This document shows, in pieces, positions 1 to 8,469 of a DNA stretch of 64,000 bases (positions are counted from its first letter, which is position 1; each line of letters opens with the position of its first letter). The stretch is from assembly GCF_030506325.1 (NCBI RefSeq), contig NZ_CP120683.1, forward strand, positions 2,914,001 through 2,978,000. The letters run 5' to 3'. Position numbers and translations under genes: made by a program. Source of the stretch: Tunicatimonas pelagia (lineage in GTDB: Bacteria; Bacteroidota; Bacteroidia; Cytophagales; Cyclobacteriaceae). Under the pieces are notes generated by a model that saw only the letters and a list, made by a program, of their open reading frames with translations, had not been told where the DNA came from and searched no databases.

Positions 1-90
1 AAAAATAAAAATTTGTTAGTGATGTTACCGCTCCAGTAAGGAAAATTAAAAATTAGTCTCCTCTTCGTTACATATTTTACTACAAACTAC

Positions 91-1365
91 CTACGCCAAG
101 GCCTGTTTTCTATTTTGTTGTAACAACATTAGTGCCGAGAAGGCGGTGAATATGCTGAGAATAAAGTAGGCGAATACTACATTAGAACCTATGCCGAAAA
201 AGTGGGCCGAAAATAGCATGATAAAACAAACCCGCATCAACACATTCAGGATACTGAAAATACTATTAACGCGCCCAATCACCTCGTTCGGAATGTACTT
301 GAACAGAAAGGCCAACCGAATTACGCGGGTTCCGGCATTAGTAAACCCAATTAATAGACTTACACCTAAAAATATACCTACCGACTGGGTAGTAGCACTC
401 AACAATAAAGCCCCGGTAGTAATGGCCATCATCACAGCAATGGTCAATACCGGATGTACTGCTCGAAACAAGCGTCCGACTCCAATACCCGCAGAAAGAG
501 CACCTAGTCCGTAGAGAACTTCGGCCCCGCCGAACACGTGACCGCCTGCTCCTAAATACTGGGAGACATAGAGCGGCATAAGCGCGTGGAGCTGTACCAG
601 CATAATTACGAAAATGCTGTGAGAGAAAAAGCCAAACCGGAAGATAGCGGGGTGCTGGCGCAGATAGCGAAACCCGGAGCGAAGCCGTTTGATAAATGAC
701 CCTCGTTCAATTTTATCTTCGAAGCGAGGAATGTAGTGAATCAAACTAATGAGTCCAATTGATAGCAAATAGGTGATGCCATCCATTAGAAAAATCTTGT
801 GCATACTCCACGCTTCAATGGTAAGTGAAAAATGGTAGGTCTGACCTAGCAGAGTCAATTCCGGATGCCAGGATAGTCCTTCTAAAAGCAGGGCGGCAAA
901 GGCTCCTGCCAGTACGTTGGTTGATTGGCCTACAATTTCAATCGCTGAGGTGACTTTAGTATATTCGCCTTCTGAACTAATTTCATGGGCAAAGGCGTAT
1001 AAGTTAGGATAGTGAAGATAGAACCCGAAAATAGTGGTCGCAAATACCCCAACGATGAGCCAGGTAGACAATTCTCCGGCGAAAAAGCCGTAGCTGGCTA
1101 CCAACAGTAAGATAGTGGCCTCAGCCGTGTTGGTTAACAGAAAAACATTCTTGCGATTGAAGCGATCAACGATTGTTCCGGCAGTTAACCCCCACAGCAG
1201 AGTGACGAAAGTAATAATGCCGTACAGTAAGTTAAACTGCGACGACATGCTTTGCTGGGCAAAATACCAGGGCACCGCTAGCATCGTAATTCCTTGAGCA
1301 AAACCCGAGATACCGTTAGCAGTAAAAAGAAGAAAGAGCGTGCGCCGATGAGATCGCAAGAGCAA
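91..1365 (-). CDS. MFS family transporter
   Basis: Probable 12-helix major facilitator exporter of the inner membrane, of the MFS_3/EntS type that usually expels drugs or siderophores; the substrate cannot be told. The first helix is followed by a loop with DRFNRKN, which fits the MFS loop 2-3 signature, and long hydrophobic stretches continue to the C-terminus. The frame stays open upstream to a GTG at 1467, but those extra 34 residues come from low-complexity TTAGAAAGTTAAAAGTTAC-like DNA of the kind found between genes and leave only 25 bp to the divergent recX. I therefore prefer the TTG at 1365 (TTG at 1359 is equally possible). Family assignment is firm, the start is not. Confidence 0.8.
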   Translation of the reverse strand: MLLRSHRRTLFLLFTANGISGFAQGITMLAVPWYFAQQSMSSQFNLLYGIITFVTLLWGLTAGTIVDRFNRKNVFLLTNTAEATILLLVASYGFFAGELSTWLIVGVFATTIFGFYLHYPNLYAFAHEISSEGEYTKVTSAIEIVGQSTNVLAGAFAALLLEGLSWHPELTLLGQTYHFSLTIEAWSMHKIFLMDGITYLLSIGLISLIHYIPRFEDKIERGSFIKRLRSGFRYLRQHPAIFRFGFFSHSIFVIMLVQLHALMPLYVSQYLGAGGHVFGGAEVLYGLGALSAGIGVGRLFRAVHPVLTIAVMMAITTGALLLSATTQSVGIFLGVSLLIGFTNAGTRVIRLAFLFKYIPNEVIGRVNSIFSILNVLMRVCFIMLFSAHFFGIGSNVVFAYFILSIFTAFSALMLLQQNRKQALA

Positions 1366-1492
1366 AAAATTTGAGGGTGACTCTGATGCAAACGTTCTGC
1401 CCAAGGTTAGGGTTCTAAATGTTAGAAAGTTAAAAGTTACAAGTTTAAAGAACCTGGAGCTTATCACTTTTAACCCGTAACTGTACGAACAA

Positions 1493-1975
1493 TTGACAAA
1501 CGATAAAGGAATAACAACGTGGAAGCAGCAGGCTAAGGTAAAAGCAGCAAAGTATTGTGCCTATCAGGAGCGTACTCAGCAAGAAGTGCGTGATAAACTT
1601 TACAGCTACGGACTCTATTCCGATGCAGTGGAAGAGGTACTATCTGACTTGATTAGTGAAGGGTTTGTAAACGAAGAACGCTTTGCCCAGGCATTTGCCC
1701 GAGGAAAATTTCGCAGTAACAAGTGGGGACGGATTAAAATAGAGATGGGGTTGCGCCAAAAGGGAATATCCGACTACTGTATTCGTAGTGGTTTGCGAGA
1801 AATTAGCGAAGCAGATTATACCGATACACTTAAAGCTTTAATTCAAAAAAAGTGGAACTCGCTGGAGGGTGAAGACGCTTACGCCCGTAAGCACAAGACC
1901 GCCCGCTTCGTACAGGGAAAAGGCTACGAATCAGAGCTAGTATGGAGGCTGCTGGCAGATTTAGAAAATAGCTAA
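1493..1975 (+). CDS. recX: RecX family regulatory protein
   Basis: RecX-type modulator of RecA: it binds RecA filaments and limits recombination and SOS activity in the cytoplasm. The 160-residue protein shows the tandem three-helix pattern of the family: an N-terminal A-x-KYCAYQERTQQEVRDKL block, the central GFVNEERFAQAFARGK signature, and a KWGRIKIEMGLRQKGI block. The start is a TTG at 1493 because no ATG lies upstream of the conserved N-terminal helix. The gene is divergent from the MFS gene and does not sit beside recA, which is normal in Bacteroidota. Confidence 0.9.
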   Translation: MTNDKGITTWKQQAKVKAAKYCAYQERTQQEVRDKLYSYGLYSDAVEEVLSDLISEGFVNEERFAQAFARGKFRSNKWGRIKIEMGLRQKGISDYCIRSGLREISEADYTDTLKALIQKKWNSLEGEDAYARKHKTARFVQGKGYESELVWRLLADLENS

Positions 1976-1996
1976 TAGTGCACCATCACCTATCAG

Positions 1997-3610
1997 TTAA
2001 ACAGTATGTCCTTCCCCTTCTAGTTCTTGAATTTTTGCCTGCTGTCGCTCAATCACAGCTTCGTACTCCTGTGTTTTTCGCTGCATTTCTTCTTGGGTAG
2101 CCTGCAACTCTTCCATATTCTGACGCATTTCTTCCTCCGATGCTTGAAGCTCTTCAGTATTTTCCTTCGATTGATCAAGCAGTTGTTTCGTCTTGATATT
2201 AGTTCTCACATTAGCTACTACTGAGGCAATAATTTCGCCAACATCCTCTAAAAACGCTATTTGATAGGGCTGGAAAGAGGTAAAGGTTGCTAATTCTAGT
2301 ACCCCCAGTACTTCCTCGTTAGAAATTAGGGGCACGATTAATAGTGCATTGGGTGTAGACTCGCCCAATCCGGAAGTAATTGCAACATATTGGTCAGGAA
2401 TCTTAGTAAGATGCAGTGTCTTTTTCTCCAAATATGTCTGACCTACCAACCCCTGTCCGATCTTCACCACTTTATCAGTATGCTTCTTTTTATCGTAGGC
2501 ATAGCAGCCAACTAGCTCTAATAATGGTACAATATCTTTGTCTTCCTGCAAAAAAAAGAGCCCGCCCTGGTTGGCATCTACATATTTTACTAAATAGGAT
2601 AGTAATTCATCAGCCAAAGTTTGTGGGTCTTTCTGATGCTTACGAGTGATTTCAGCTATCTTTGAAGTACCTTCGGTAGTCCATAATCGCTGCTGGTCTT
2701 TTTGCTTCACTGCTTTCATCTTCTCCCGCATCTGGATCAAAGCACCCGTTAAATTATTCTTATTGGCTTCCCGGTTGCTATCATTGATACCTTCCCAGGT
2801 CACGGAATAGTCGCCCTGTGATATTCTCTTAACGAAGCCGGCCGCAGTCTTAAGATCGTTAATAAGGTGGCCGATAAGGCTACTATCCTTCTCTTTTCGG
2901 TGATGCACCTGATTGTCGAATAAATACATCCGGTGGCTTTCAGCAAGCTTATTGAAAAGATTTCGGCGTTCAGCCGCCTGGTTTCTAATCTGGTGAATAG
3001 CGTATAGTAAAGTAGGTATTCCGATAAGTAATAGTACAATCTGTAAGATAGCAGCGATATCCAGATAGAAATTATAGCGATTTTTAGCTTCTTCGTACTT
3101 AGAATGCTCAAAGGCTAGTACCTGATTGGTGTAATCTCGACAGTTATTCCATACTTCAGTGCCTTGATCCCGACCGTAGAGGTTAAACATACTAGCGTCG
3201 TTACCTTGCTTCTTGAAAGCTAAAATCTCGTTCAGAGTGTTATAATAACCATTCATAGATTTTTCTACCTCCGTTATGCCATCAGCATTAGCAAACTGAT
3301 GTTTTTCTAATAAGGCTCGCAACTTTTCAAAATTCCGCTGCAAGCCAGTGTGTGCAGAGTTGTGGGTTGTAAGGAAATGATCAGCGGGTTTTACTAAGTA
3401 GCCTCGTACTGATTTATCCATGTCATTCATATACAAATAGATACTATCCACTCGCTTACTCACTGTTTCTACCTGCTCTTTTGTAGTATAGAAACGCTTA
3501 CTTTCGTAACGCCCGTAAAAGGTAAACAGCGAGCTTGCACCAATTAGGGCAACAGTGAAAAAGATCGCTACAAGAACACTATGCTCTTGAATGAAAGAAC
3601 GAAATTTCAT
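1997..3610 (-). CDS. CHASE3 and GAF domain membrane sensor without output domain
   Basis: A 537-residue membrane signalling protein. Helix 1 is at about residues 12-32, an extracytoplasmic CHASE3-like helical domain at 35-180, helix 2 at about 182-204, a HAMP-like linker, a GAF domain at about 320-470 (VGQGLVGQTYLEK followed by APLLIVPL-like strands and VLGVLELAT), and a glutamate/glutamine-rich coiled coil at 470-535. There is no histidine kinase, GGDEF or methyl-accepting domain, so it probably signals through a partner bound to the coiled coil. Such kinase-less CHASE3-GAF proteins occur in Cytophagales. The ligand is unknown. It converges with recX with a 21-bp gap. Confidence 0.8.
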   Translation of the reverse strand: MKFRSFIQEHSVLVAIFFTVALIGASSLFTFYGRYESKRFYTTKEQVETVSKRVDSIYLYMNDMDKSVRGYLVKPADHFLTTHNSAHTGLQRNFEKLRALLEKHQFANADGITEVEKSMNGYYNTLNEILAFKKQGNDASMFNLYGRDQGTEVWNNCRDYTNQVLAFEHSKYEEAKNRYNFYLDIAAILQIVLLLIGIPTLLYAIHQIRNQAAERRNLFNKLAESHRMYLFDNQVHHRKEKDSSLIGHLINDLKTAAGFVKRISQGDYSVTWEGINDSNREANKNNLTGALIQMREKMKAVKQKDQQRLWTTEGTSKIAEITRKHQKDPQTLADELLSYLVKYVDANQGGLFFLQEDKDIVPLLELVGCYAYDKKKHTDKVVKIGQGLVGQTYLEKKTLHLTKIPDQYVAITSGLGESTPNALLIVPLISNEEVLGVLELATFTSFQPYQIAFLEDVGEIIASVVANVRTNIKTKQLLDQSKENTEELQASEEEMRQNMEELQATQEEMQRKTQEYEAVIERQQAKIQELEGEGHTV

Positions 3611-3974
3611 TTGAGGAATATTGTAGTCTGATTTACCCTAAATATGCGAACAGGTATTAGGTTAAAAAAACAATATACATCCAGAAGAGTACGATGTAAT
3701 GTTACTCAGATTTGAGGAGGGCTAGATCGATAATTTTATTCCCCAAGCAACTGCTAAAGCGCACCCCGAAATTTTAGGCGCTTTCCACCAACCCTCATGG
3801 CAATTGGAAGGTGATGAAAAGGGGAACAGTACAGGCTAAAAAAGTTAAATATCCGTAGGGAAACAGAAAAAATCTGAGTGGTGGATAGTTGAAAATGGAT
3901 AATGGAAATTTGTCAACTGTCACTTGCCAAACGCATAACCATGGAAAATCAGCAATCTAACAGTAATTTAGCCA
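3611..3974. other. Intergenic region, no clear gene
   Basis: These 364 bp hold no convincing gene. A 37-codon open stretch at about 3730-3840 on the plus strand (reading DNFIPQATAKAHPE...) has no usable start. Another short frame from ATG 3941 runs into the 3' end of the next gene. The segment at 3890-3925 (TTGAAAATGG, TTGTCAACTGTC) resembles the dispersed low-complexity units seen at 58.0 kb. Confidence 0.4.
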
Positions 3975-4685
3975 TCACGATGATTGAATTACCAAATGCT
4001 CGCTCTCCAGAAATGGAACTACGTTATACTCATCTTTCTTCAGGCAGAAGCGCATATCCTCATCCGCCGATAACTTATTAAGTCGCTGGGCGTGTGACGT
4101 TTGCGAAATCACTCCGTAAAGGTCGTTTTGGGCGTTCTCGTAGAGTAACTGAGCCGCTAGTGCTGAATCTCCTTTTATTTTGAAATCATTAGTAAGTTGA
4201 GCAACCAACGCTCCGGCAAACAGAGTATCTTCCAAGTTCATCTGCCCTTTCCACCCAGCACAAAGCACTAACGTATCTTCATCTAGCTCTTTAACTCGAT
4301 TGGCTAGAGCACTTAAGTTCAAAAAAGCTCCAATCAGTAACTGCTTTGCTGACTTTGATTTTTCAATAGCCAGTGTTCCGTTGGTGGTGGTCATCGCCAG
4401 TGATTTACCTTTCAACTCGCCGTTCATTACATCGTAGGGTGAATTGCCAAAATCGAATCCTTCTACTTTTGCGCCATCTCGCTCCCCCGCCGAAAGGTAG
4501 TCTAGACGCTGTAATGCCATGCAACCTTCCACGTAGGCGACCGGCATTAGTCGTTCTAAGCCGTGGGCAAAAGCCGTAATCATTGTCGAGGAGGCCCGTA
4601 GCACATCAACCACTACCGCGACTTTTTCTACGATAGAGTGCTGGTGTAATAATTCAGGGGTTAGGCAAACTTCTATTGTTTTCAA
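3975..4685 (-). CDS. comB: 2-phosphosulfolactate phosphatase (ComB family)
   Basis: ComB-family phosphatase, 236 residues, the usual size. The family hydrolyses 2-phospho-3-sulfolactate in coenzyme M-type pathways. In bacteria that do not make coenzyme M the substrate is uncertain and sulfolactate formation is a guess. Family motifs are clear: VVVDVLRASSTMITAF near residues 25-40, GERDGAKVEGFDFGNSP near 67-83, and AMTTTNGT near 96-103, which form the Mg/phosphate site. It lies 12 bp downstream of the split nuclease gene and shares its strand, so it may be the last gene of a gcvT-to-comB transcript. Confidence 0.9.
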   Translation of the reverse strand: MKTIEVCLTPELLHQHSIVEKVAVVVDVLRASSTMITAFAHGLERLMPVAYVEGCMALQRLDYLSAGERDGAKVEGFDFGNSPYDVMNGELKGKSLAMTTTNGTLAIEKSKSAKQLLIGAFLNLSALANRVKELDEDTLVLCAGWKGQMNLEDTLFAGALVAQLTNDFKIKGDSALAAQLLYENAQNDLYGVISQTSHAQRLNKLSADEDMRFCLKKDEYNVVPFLESEHLVIQSS

Positions 4686-4697
4686 GGTTATGGTTTT

Positions 4698-5027
4698 TTA
4701 TTCGTAATAAGTAGCTGTGTCTATTAAAAATTTATTCACTTCTTTTATTTCCTGGGATGAATCAAGCGTAATATCAAACTCAACTGGAAAGCTTTCATAC
4801 ATCTCAGCTTGATCATCTGAGGGTTCATATTCTAATTTGACAGACATATTAGCATATCCGATAATTCGCATTCCCTCATTAGAAGTTTCTAGTGTCTGAA
4901 TTTCAATGTCGTTCACCTCGTCCATATATACTCGCGATGCCAGGTCAGATAATTCATCTGGAAAATTATGGGTGAAATACTCCGTTAACTTCTCTTCAAT
5001 ACCATCTATGAAATATAATGGCTTCAA
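4698..5027 (-). CDS. C-terminal half of a split PD-(D/E)XK nuclease-like gene
   Basis: A 109-residue frame that opens at a TTG (5027) directly after an in-frame TAA. It overlaps the preceding reading frame by 32 bp. The first residues, KPLYFIDGIEEKL, look like the continuation of the ILIEA strand of the upstream frame. The rest is acidic and beta-rich (EVNDIEIQTLE, VEFDITLDSSQE), like the sensor-type domains that follow small nuclease domains in Bacteroidota. I read it as the second half of one gene broken by a frameshift near 5020-5030, though a coupled two-protein arrangement cannot be excluded. No function is assigned to this half. Confidence 0.45.
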   Translation of the reverse strand: MKPLYFIDGIEEKLTEYFTHNFPDELSDLASRVYMDEVNDIEIQTLETSNEGMRIIGYANMSVKLEYEPSDDQAEMYESFPVEFDITLDSSQEIKEVNKFLIDTATYYE

Positions 5028-5190
5028 TTAATATAGTTTCATCACCCCTTCTAGCTATCATATCAACACCAGAACCTTTTGTTTGGCTTTCTAAAATCAC
5101 TTCGTAATCTTCACTTCGGTACTTTTCTGCAATCTCCTCCAGCGCAGTCCGCTCGTAAACTACAGAAAGCTTTTCAGGTGATAGCTTCAT
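4996..5190 (-). CDS. N-terminal half of a split PD-(D/E)XK (Mrr-like) nuclease gene
   Basis: A 64-residue frame with a small restriction-endonuclease-like core: an EEIAEKYRSEDYEVILES helix-strand, then GSGVDMIARRGDETILIEA, which places the catalytic Asp (GVD) and the Glu of the E-x-K motif. The frame runs out (IIFHRWY) before the expected Lys, and the neighbouring frame supplies a Lys right there. Its ATG overlaps the TGA of the RusA-like gene by 4 bp, so the two were translationally coupled. Probably the front half of a frameshifted gene. Confidence 0.5.
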   Translation of the reverse strand: MKLSPEKLSVVYERTALEEIAEKYRSEDYEVILESQTKGSGVDMIARRGDETILIEAIIFHRWY

Positions 5191-5621
5191 AACTTCATCT
5201 TGTAATGTTCACTTCTCAAGATCCCAATGTGAATATAAACAAAACTTTTTCCTGTAGATAACAGTTCGTCAAAGTCTTCAGCGATGTTCTCATCTATATC
5301 ATCTAACGTTAACCCTGTCGCTGTGTTGGGTGATAAAGTAAGTACTCCCGCGTAGCGCAACCTTACTACTTTATCATCATTATAGCATTCACCTATTAAT
5401 GAATCCCAAATGGGCTTACTAATATTATCGGCATCCGGATCATTACTATCTTTCCTAATCTGTTGAAAATAAATGATAATGCCGTACAAGTCTTCATCAA
5501 AGACAGTGGCATCAGGATTGTAGTAATGAAATTGTTCTCGCACTTTATTTTGAAAGCTGTCCTTCCGTTTTCCTTTTGTTTGTTACGATGGCGGTTTCCC
5601 TTCTACCACTATGGAATACAT
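5187..5621 (-). pseudogene. RusA-like Holliday-junction nuclease gene with an in-frame stop
   Basis: The main open frame (5187-5543, GTG start, 118 residues) has the RusA core DPDADNISKPIWDSL followed by YNDDKVV, matching the Asp-rich metal site and conserved Lys of RusA-type resolvases. Upstream the same frame continues through one TAA (5583-5585) to an ATG at 5621 and reads MYSIVVEGKPPS-stop-QTKGKRKDSFQNK. The part before the stop is the expected beta-strand plus GKPxS start of the family. So the gene is either inactivated by one nonsense change or translated from the internal GTG without its first strand. It begins 12 bp after gcvT and overlaps the next nuclease frame by 4 bp. Confidence 0.55.
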
Positions 5622-5633
5622 TATTTTGCAGTA

Positions 5634-6737
5634 TCAATTGGTAGTTGGGGTAACAAAGGGTGGTTTCATGATTTCAGCTTTGAGGCGACGGTTGCGGACA
5701 CCTACGTAGATATTGCTACCGGGCTGAGCCTGCGTTTTTTCTACGTACCCTAAACCAATACCTTTTTGCAAAGAGGGTGATTGGGAGCCGGAGGTTACCC
5801 GACCAATCTTTTCGTCTTGCTCATTGAACAGCTCGTAGCCCGCCCGAGGGATGCCTCGGTCTACCATGACTAAACCAATAAGTCTATTTTCTCCCCCTGA
5901 CTCTTTTCTTCCTTGGAGAAAAACGGAGTTGGTAAATTCTTTATTAAACTTGGTCACCCAGCCCAAGCCCGCTTCAATGGGGCAGGTGGCATCATCAATA
6001 TCGTTACCGTAGAGGCAGTAGCCCATTTCCAATCGCAGTGTATCCCGGGCACCCAAGCCAATCGGTTTGATGTCAAAAGGCTTACCCGCTTCAAAAATAG
6101 CGTTCCACAGTTTTTCGGCTTGGTCATTGGTAACGTACAATTCAAACCCGCCTGCTCCGGTGTAGCCGGTGGCGGAGATAATTATATCATCAACCCCACC
6201 AATATTTCCCTGCTGGAAAGTGTAAAACTTCATCTCGTCCAGCTTAATGTCGGTAATTTTCTGTAGCGTCTCGGTTGCTTTAGGGCCTTGAACCGCGAAG
6301 AGGGAAATACGATCGGAAGCATTTTCCATTTCAACTTGTTCGGTATTGTAGTGCTGAATCCAGTTCCAGTCTTTTTCAATATTGGAGGCGTTCACTACCA
6401 GCATGTATTCTGCTTCGCTAAGCCGGTACACCAGTAGGTCATCAATGACTCCCCCATCTTCGTTCGGTAGATAACTGTACTGAGCTTTTCCGTCAAACAG
6501 TTTAGTAGCATCGTTGCTGGTCACGCGCTGAACCAAGTCCAGGGCTTTGGGGCCGCGAACAAAAAATTCGCCCATGTGCGATACATCAAACACTCCTACA
6601 CTTTGGCGAACCGCCAGATGTTCTTCAATATCAGAACTGTAGCGAAGGGGCATTTGGTAGCCGGCAAAGGGTACCATTTTCGCGCCTAGCTTCACATGCG
6701 TATCGTGTAAAGCAACCTTTTTGAGATTTTCTTCCAT
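5634..6737 (-). CDS. gcvT: Aminomethyltransferase, glycine cleavage system T protein
   Basis: T protein of the glycine cleavage complex: takes the aminomethyl group from H-protein lipoate, releases ammonia and passes the one-carbon unit to tetrahydrofolate. The 367-residue product shows LHDTHVKLGAKMVPFAGY at the N-terminus, GVFDVSHMGEF, GGVIDDLLVYR, TGYTGAGGFELYV and ARDTLRLEMGYCLYG, all standard landmarks. An ATG at 6737 matches where the family begins. The frame stays open to 6806, but those residues are unrelated to the family. gcvH and gcvP are not in the window. Confidence 0.95.
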   Translation of the reverse strand: MEENLKKVALHDTHVKLGAKMVPFAGYQMPLRYSSDIEEHLAVRQSVGVFDVSHMGEFFVRGPKALDLVQRVTSNDATKLFDGKAQYSYLPNEDGGVIDDLLVYRLSEAEYMLVVNASNIEKDWNWIQHYNTEQVEMENASDRISLFAVQGPKATETLQKITDIKLDEMKFYTFQQGNIGGVDDIIISATGYTGAGGFELYVTNDQAEKLWNAIFEAGKPFDIKPIGLGARDTLRLEMGYCLYGNDIDDATCPIEAGLGWVTKFNKEFTNSVFLQGRKESGGENRLIGLVMVDRGIPRAGYELFNEQDEKIGRVTSGSQSPSLQKGIGLGYVEKTQAQPGSNIYVGVRNRRLKAEIMKPPFVTPTTN

Positions 6738-6849
6738 AGTTAGGTGTGAACTACTGTCCGTAGCATTTATTTTGGAACCAAAGGTAAATAGAAACTGGAT
6801 AAACACCCAAATAACGAACCGGACAAGTACTGAACAGTATTCTTATAGT

Positions 6850-7605
6850 TTATAACGCTATGCCGAAGTACTTTTTCAGCTTTTGGTCGAAATCCCGATA
6901 GTTCTCTACTGGAGTTTCGTTTTTCTTACCATCAATTGTCTCAATAAAATTTTTGTCAGTAAGGGTAATCCGTCCATCGGGAGTCAATAGCGAACAAAGT
7001 TTGCCCTGAGTGAAAGGCGATTCGGGAGAAGTCTGGTGATAGCGGCACATACCAGCGAAGTCAGTCAGCAAGTGTGGCTCAGGTTTGAACTTATACATCT
7101 TTATGTACTCCTGCTGGTCGGTAGTTCGGCGCAGTAAGGTTTCTACTTCATTCAGTTTCACCAACTGATAGTAAGTGTCATCCTGGTGCTGATGATCCTC
7201 CGCACTTAGCCGTAGTGGTTCAGGGAAATTGGTGCCAAAGCCCACATCTACCAACCAAGGTTCTTCCAAATGCACCACAATCGCTACGTGACCAAAGTAG
7301 GGAGTAAACTGCTGTTTGGGCTGAAAAAATACACTACAAGTGATAAAGTGAGTCGAAAACCCTAGATTTTTGAGCAGTTCATTGAACAATCCATTCACCT
7401 CAAAGCAAAATCCACCTCGCTTGTGCCCAACGATTTTGTCATAGAACCGCTCCACATCAATCCGAATTTCCTGCCGCTGATGAATATCCAGATTCTCAAA
7501 AGGCACGTGTAATAAGTGCGCTCGCTGAAGGACTTTTAGCGTAGCCAACGTTGGCTCTCGCGAACCAGAGTAGCCAATACGGTTCAGATAAGCTTCGGTA
7601 TTCAT
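6850..7605 (-). CDS. nat: Arylamine N-acetyltransferase
   Basis: Cytoplasmic acetyl-CoA-dependent acetyltransferase acting on arylamines and related amines, here 251 residues. The Cys-His-Asp triad is visible: Cys67 in RGGFCFE, His106 in FGHVAIVV and Asp120 in LVDVGFG. The N-terminal helical part includes HLLHVPFENLDIH, typical of the family. It is 6 bp downstream of msrB on the same strand, so the two are probably cotranscribed. The physiological substrate is unknown. Confidence 0.93.
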   Translation of the reverse strand: MNTEAYLNRIGYSGSREPTLATLKVLQRAHLLHVPFENLDIHQRQEIRIDVERFYDKIVGHKRGGFCFEVNGLFNELLKNLGFSTHFITCSVFFQPKQQFTPYFGHVAIVVHLEEPWLVDVGFGTNFPEPLRLSAEDHQHQDDTYYQLVKLNEVETLLRRTTDQQEYIKMYKFKPEPHLLTDFAGMCRYHQTSPESPFTQGKLCSLLTPDGRITLTDKNFIETIDGKKNETPVENYRDFDQKLKKYFGIAL

Positions 7606-7611
7606 CGAGTG

Positions 7612-8076
7612 TTATTCCGATGCAGTAGTTTCCTCTTTTTCTACCAGTTTAATCGATTCAGAATTGATACAGAAACGCAGACCACTGGGCGGTGGGCCAT
7701 CGGGGAAAACGTGGCCGAGATGACCATCACACACATTGCACATCACCTCTACCCGTACCATGCCGTAAGAAGTATCTTTTTCGTACTTAATTACGTTGTC
7801 CTTCACTGGCTCGGCAAAGCTGGGCCAGCCAGTGCCCGAATCAAATTTGAGTGCGGAGTCAAACAGCAGCGTATCGCAGCAGATACAGGCATATTTTCCG
7901 GGATCGTGCGCGTGGCAGAGTGCTCCCGAAAAGGCTCGCTCGGTTCCTTTTTGTCGAGTAATATGATATTGTTCGGGAGTTAATTGCTCTCGCCACTCTT
8001 CCTCAGTTTTCTCTACCCGTCTGTCCGGCTCAGGACTACCCTGATTAGCATATTTTATAACATCGTTCCAGTTCAT
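7612..8076 (-). CDS. msrB: Peptide-methionine (R)-S-oxide reductase
   Basis: MsrB repairs methionine R-sulfoxide in proteins. In 154 residues it has both zinc pairs (Cys64/Cys67 in YACICCD and Cys113/Cys116 in CNVCDGHLGH), the GTGWPSF loop, and the catalytic Cys136 in LRFCINSESI. There is no signal peptide or fused MsrA domain, so it is a cytoplasmic single-domain enzyme. It lies 45 bp after the HepT-like gene and just before nat. Confidence 0.95.
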   Translation of the reverse strand: MNWNDVIKYANQGSPEPDRRVEKTEEEWREQLTPEQYHITRQKGTERAFSGALCHAHDPGKYACICCDTLLFDSALKFDSGTGWPSFAEPVKDNVIKYEKDTSYGMVRVEVMCNVCDGHLGHVFPDGPPPSGLRFCINSESIKLVEKEETTASE

Positions 8077-8121
8077 AGTTCAATAGTAAATTGCGTTTGA
8101 AAGTGTAACAGTTTAGGTATG

Positions 8122-8469
8122 CTAGGTGTTCTCGCCGGTGAGAATGCTCTCAATTTGGGAGTGCAGTGAAGGAATTTTATTAGTAGCTACATCCCAAACT
8201 ATTGAGTAGTTAATCCCCATATAATCGTGAATTAGGCGGTCTCGCATACCCGCCATATTTTTCCATTCTATCTTATTCCACTTCAGCTTTATGTCGGCAG
8301 GAATCTTCTTCGTAGCTTCTCCTATAATTTCTAAGCTACGTACAACCGCCCGTTTCAGGGTTTCGTCTTCTAAAAAATCGGATATTTGGGTTTCATCAGT
8401 AACTACTGACTGTATATAAAGGCACTCATCCCGGATGTGCTTAAGGTAAGCGAGCGAATCTTTAGGCAT
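8122..8469 (-). CDS. hepT: HepT-like (DUF86) HEPN toxin of a type VII toxin-antitoxin pair
   Basis: A 115-residue all-helical HEPN protein of the DUF86/HepT family, which includes RNases that cut tRNA or mRNA. The catalytic R-x4-H-x-Y motif reads RDRLIHDY near residues 80-87, preceded by IIGEATKKIP and WKNMAGM, both family hallmarks. In characterised pairs the partner MntA blocks HepT by AMPylating the motif Tyr. The gene overlaps the MNT gene by 8 bp, the usual coupled order. It stands immediately beside a large nuclease-NTPase gene, which suggests a defence context. Confidence 0.9.
   Translation of the reverse strand: MPKDSLAYLKHIRDECLYIQSVVTDETQISDFLEDETLKRAVVRSLEIIGEATKKIPADIKLKWNKIEWKNMAGMRDRLIHDYMGINYSIVWDVATNKIPSLHSQIESILTGENT

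Noticed and set aside
3941-4080. Short plus-strand frame from ATG 3941
   Set aside because: Most of it is antisense to the 3' end of comB; a shadow frame.
5583-5585. Recoding of the TAA in the RusA-like gene
   Set aside because: TAA recoding is not known in this phylum; nonsense mutation or an internal start explains it.
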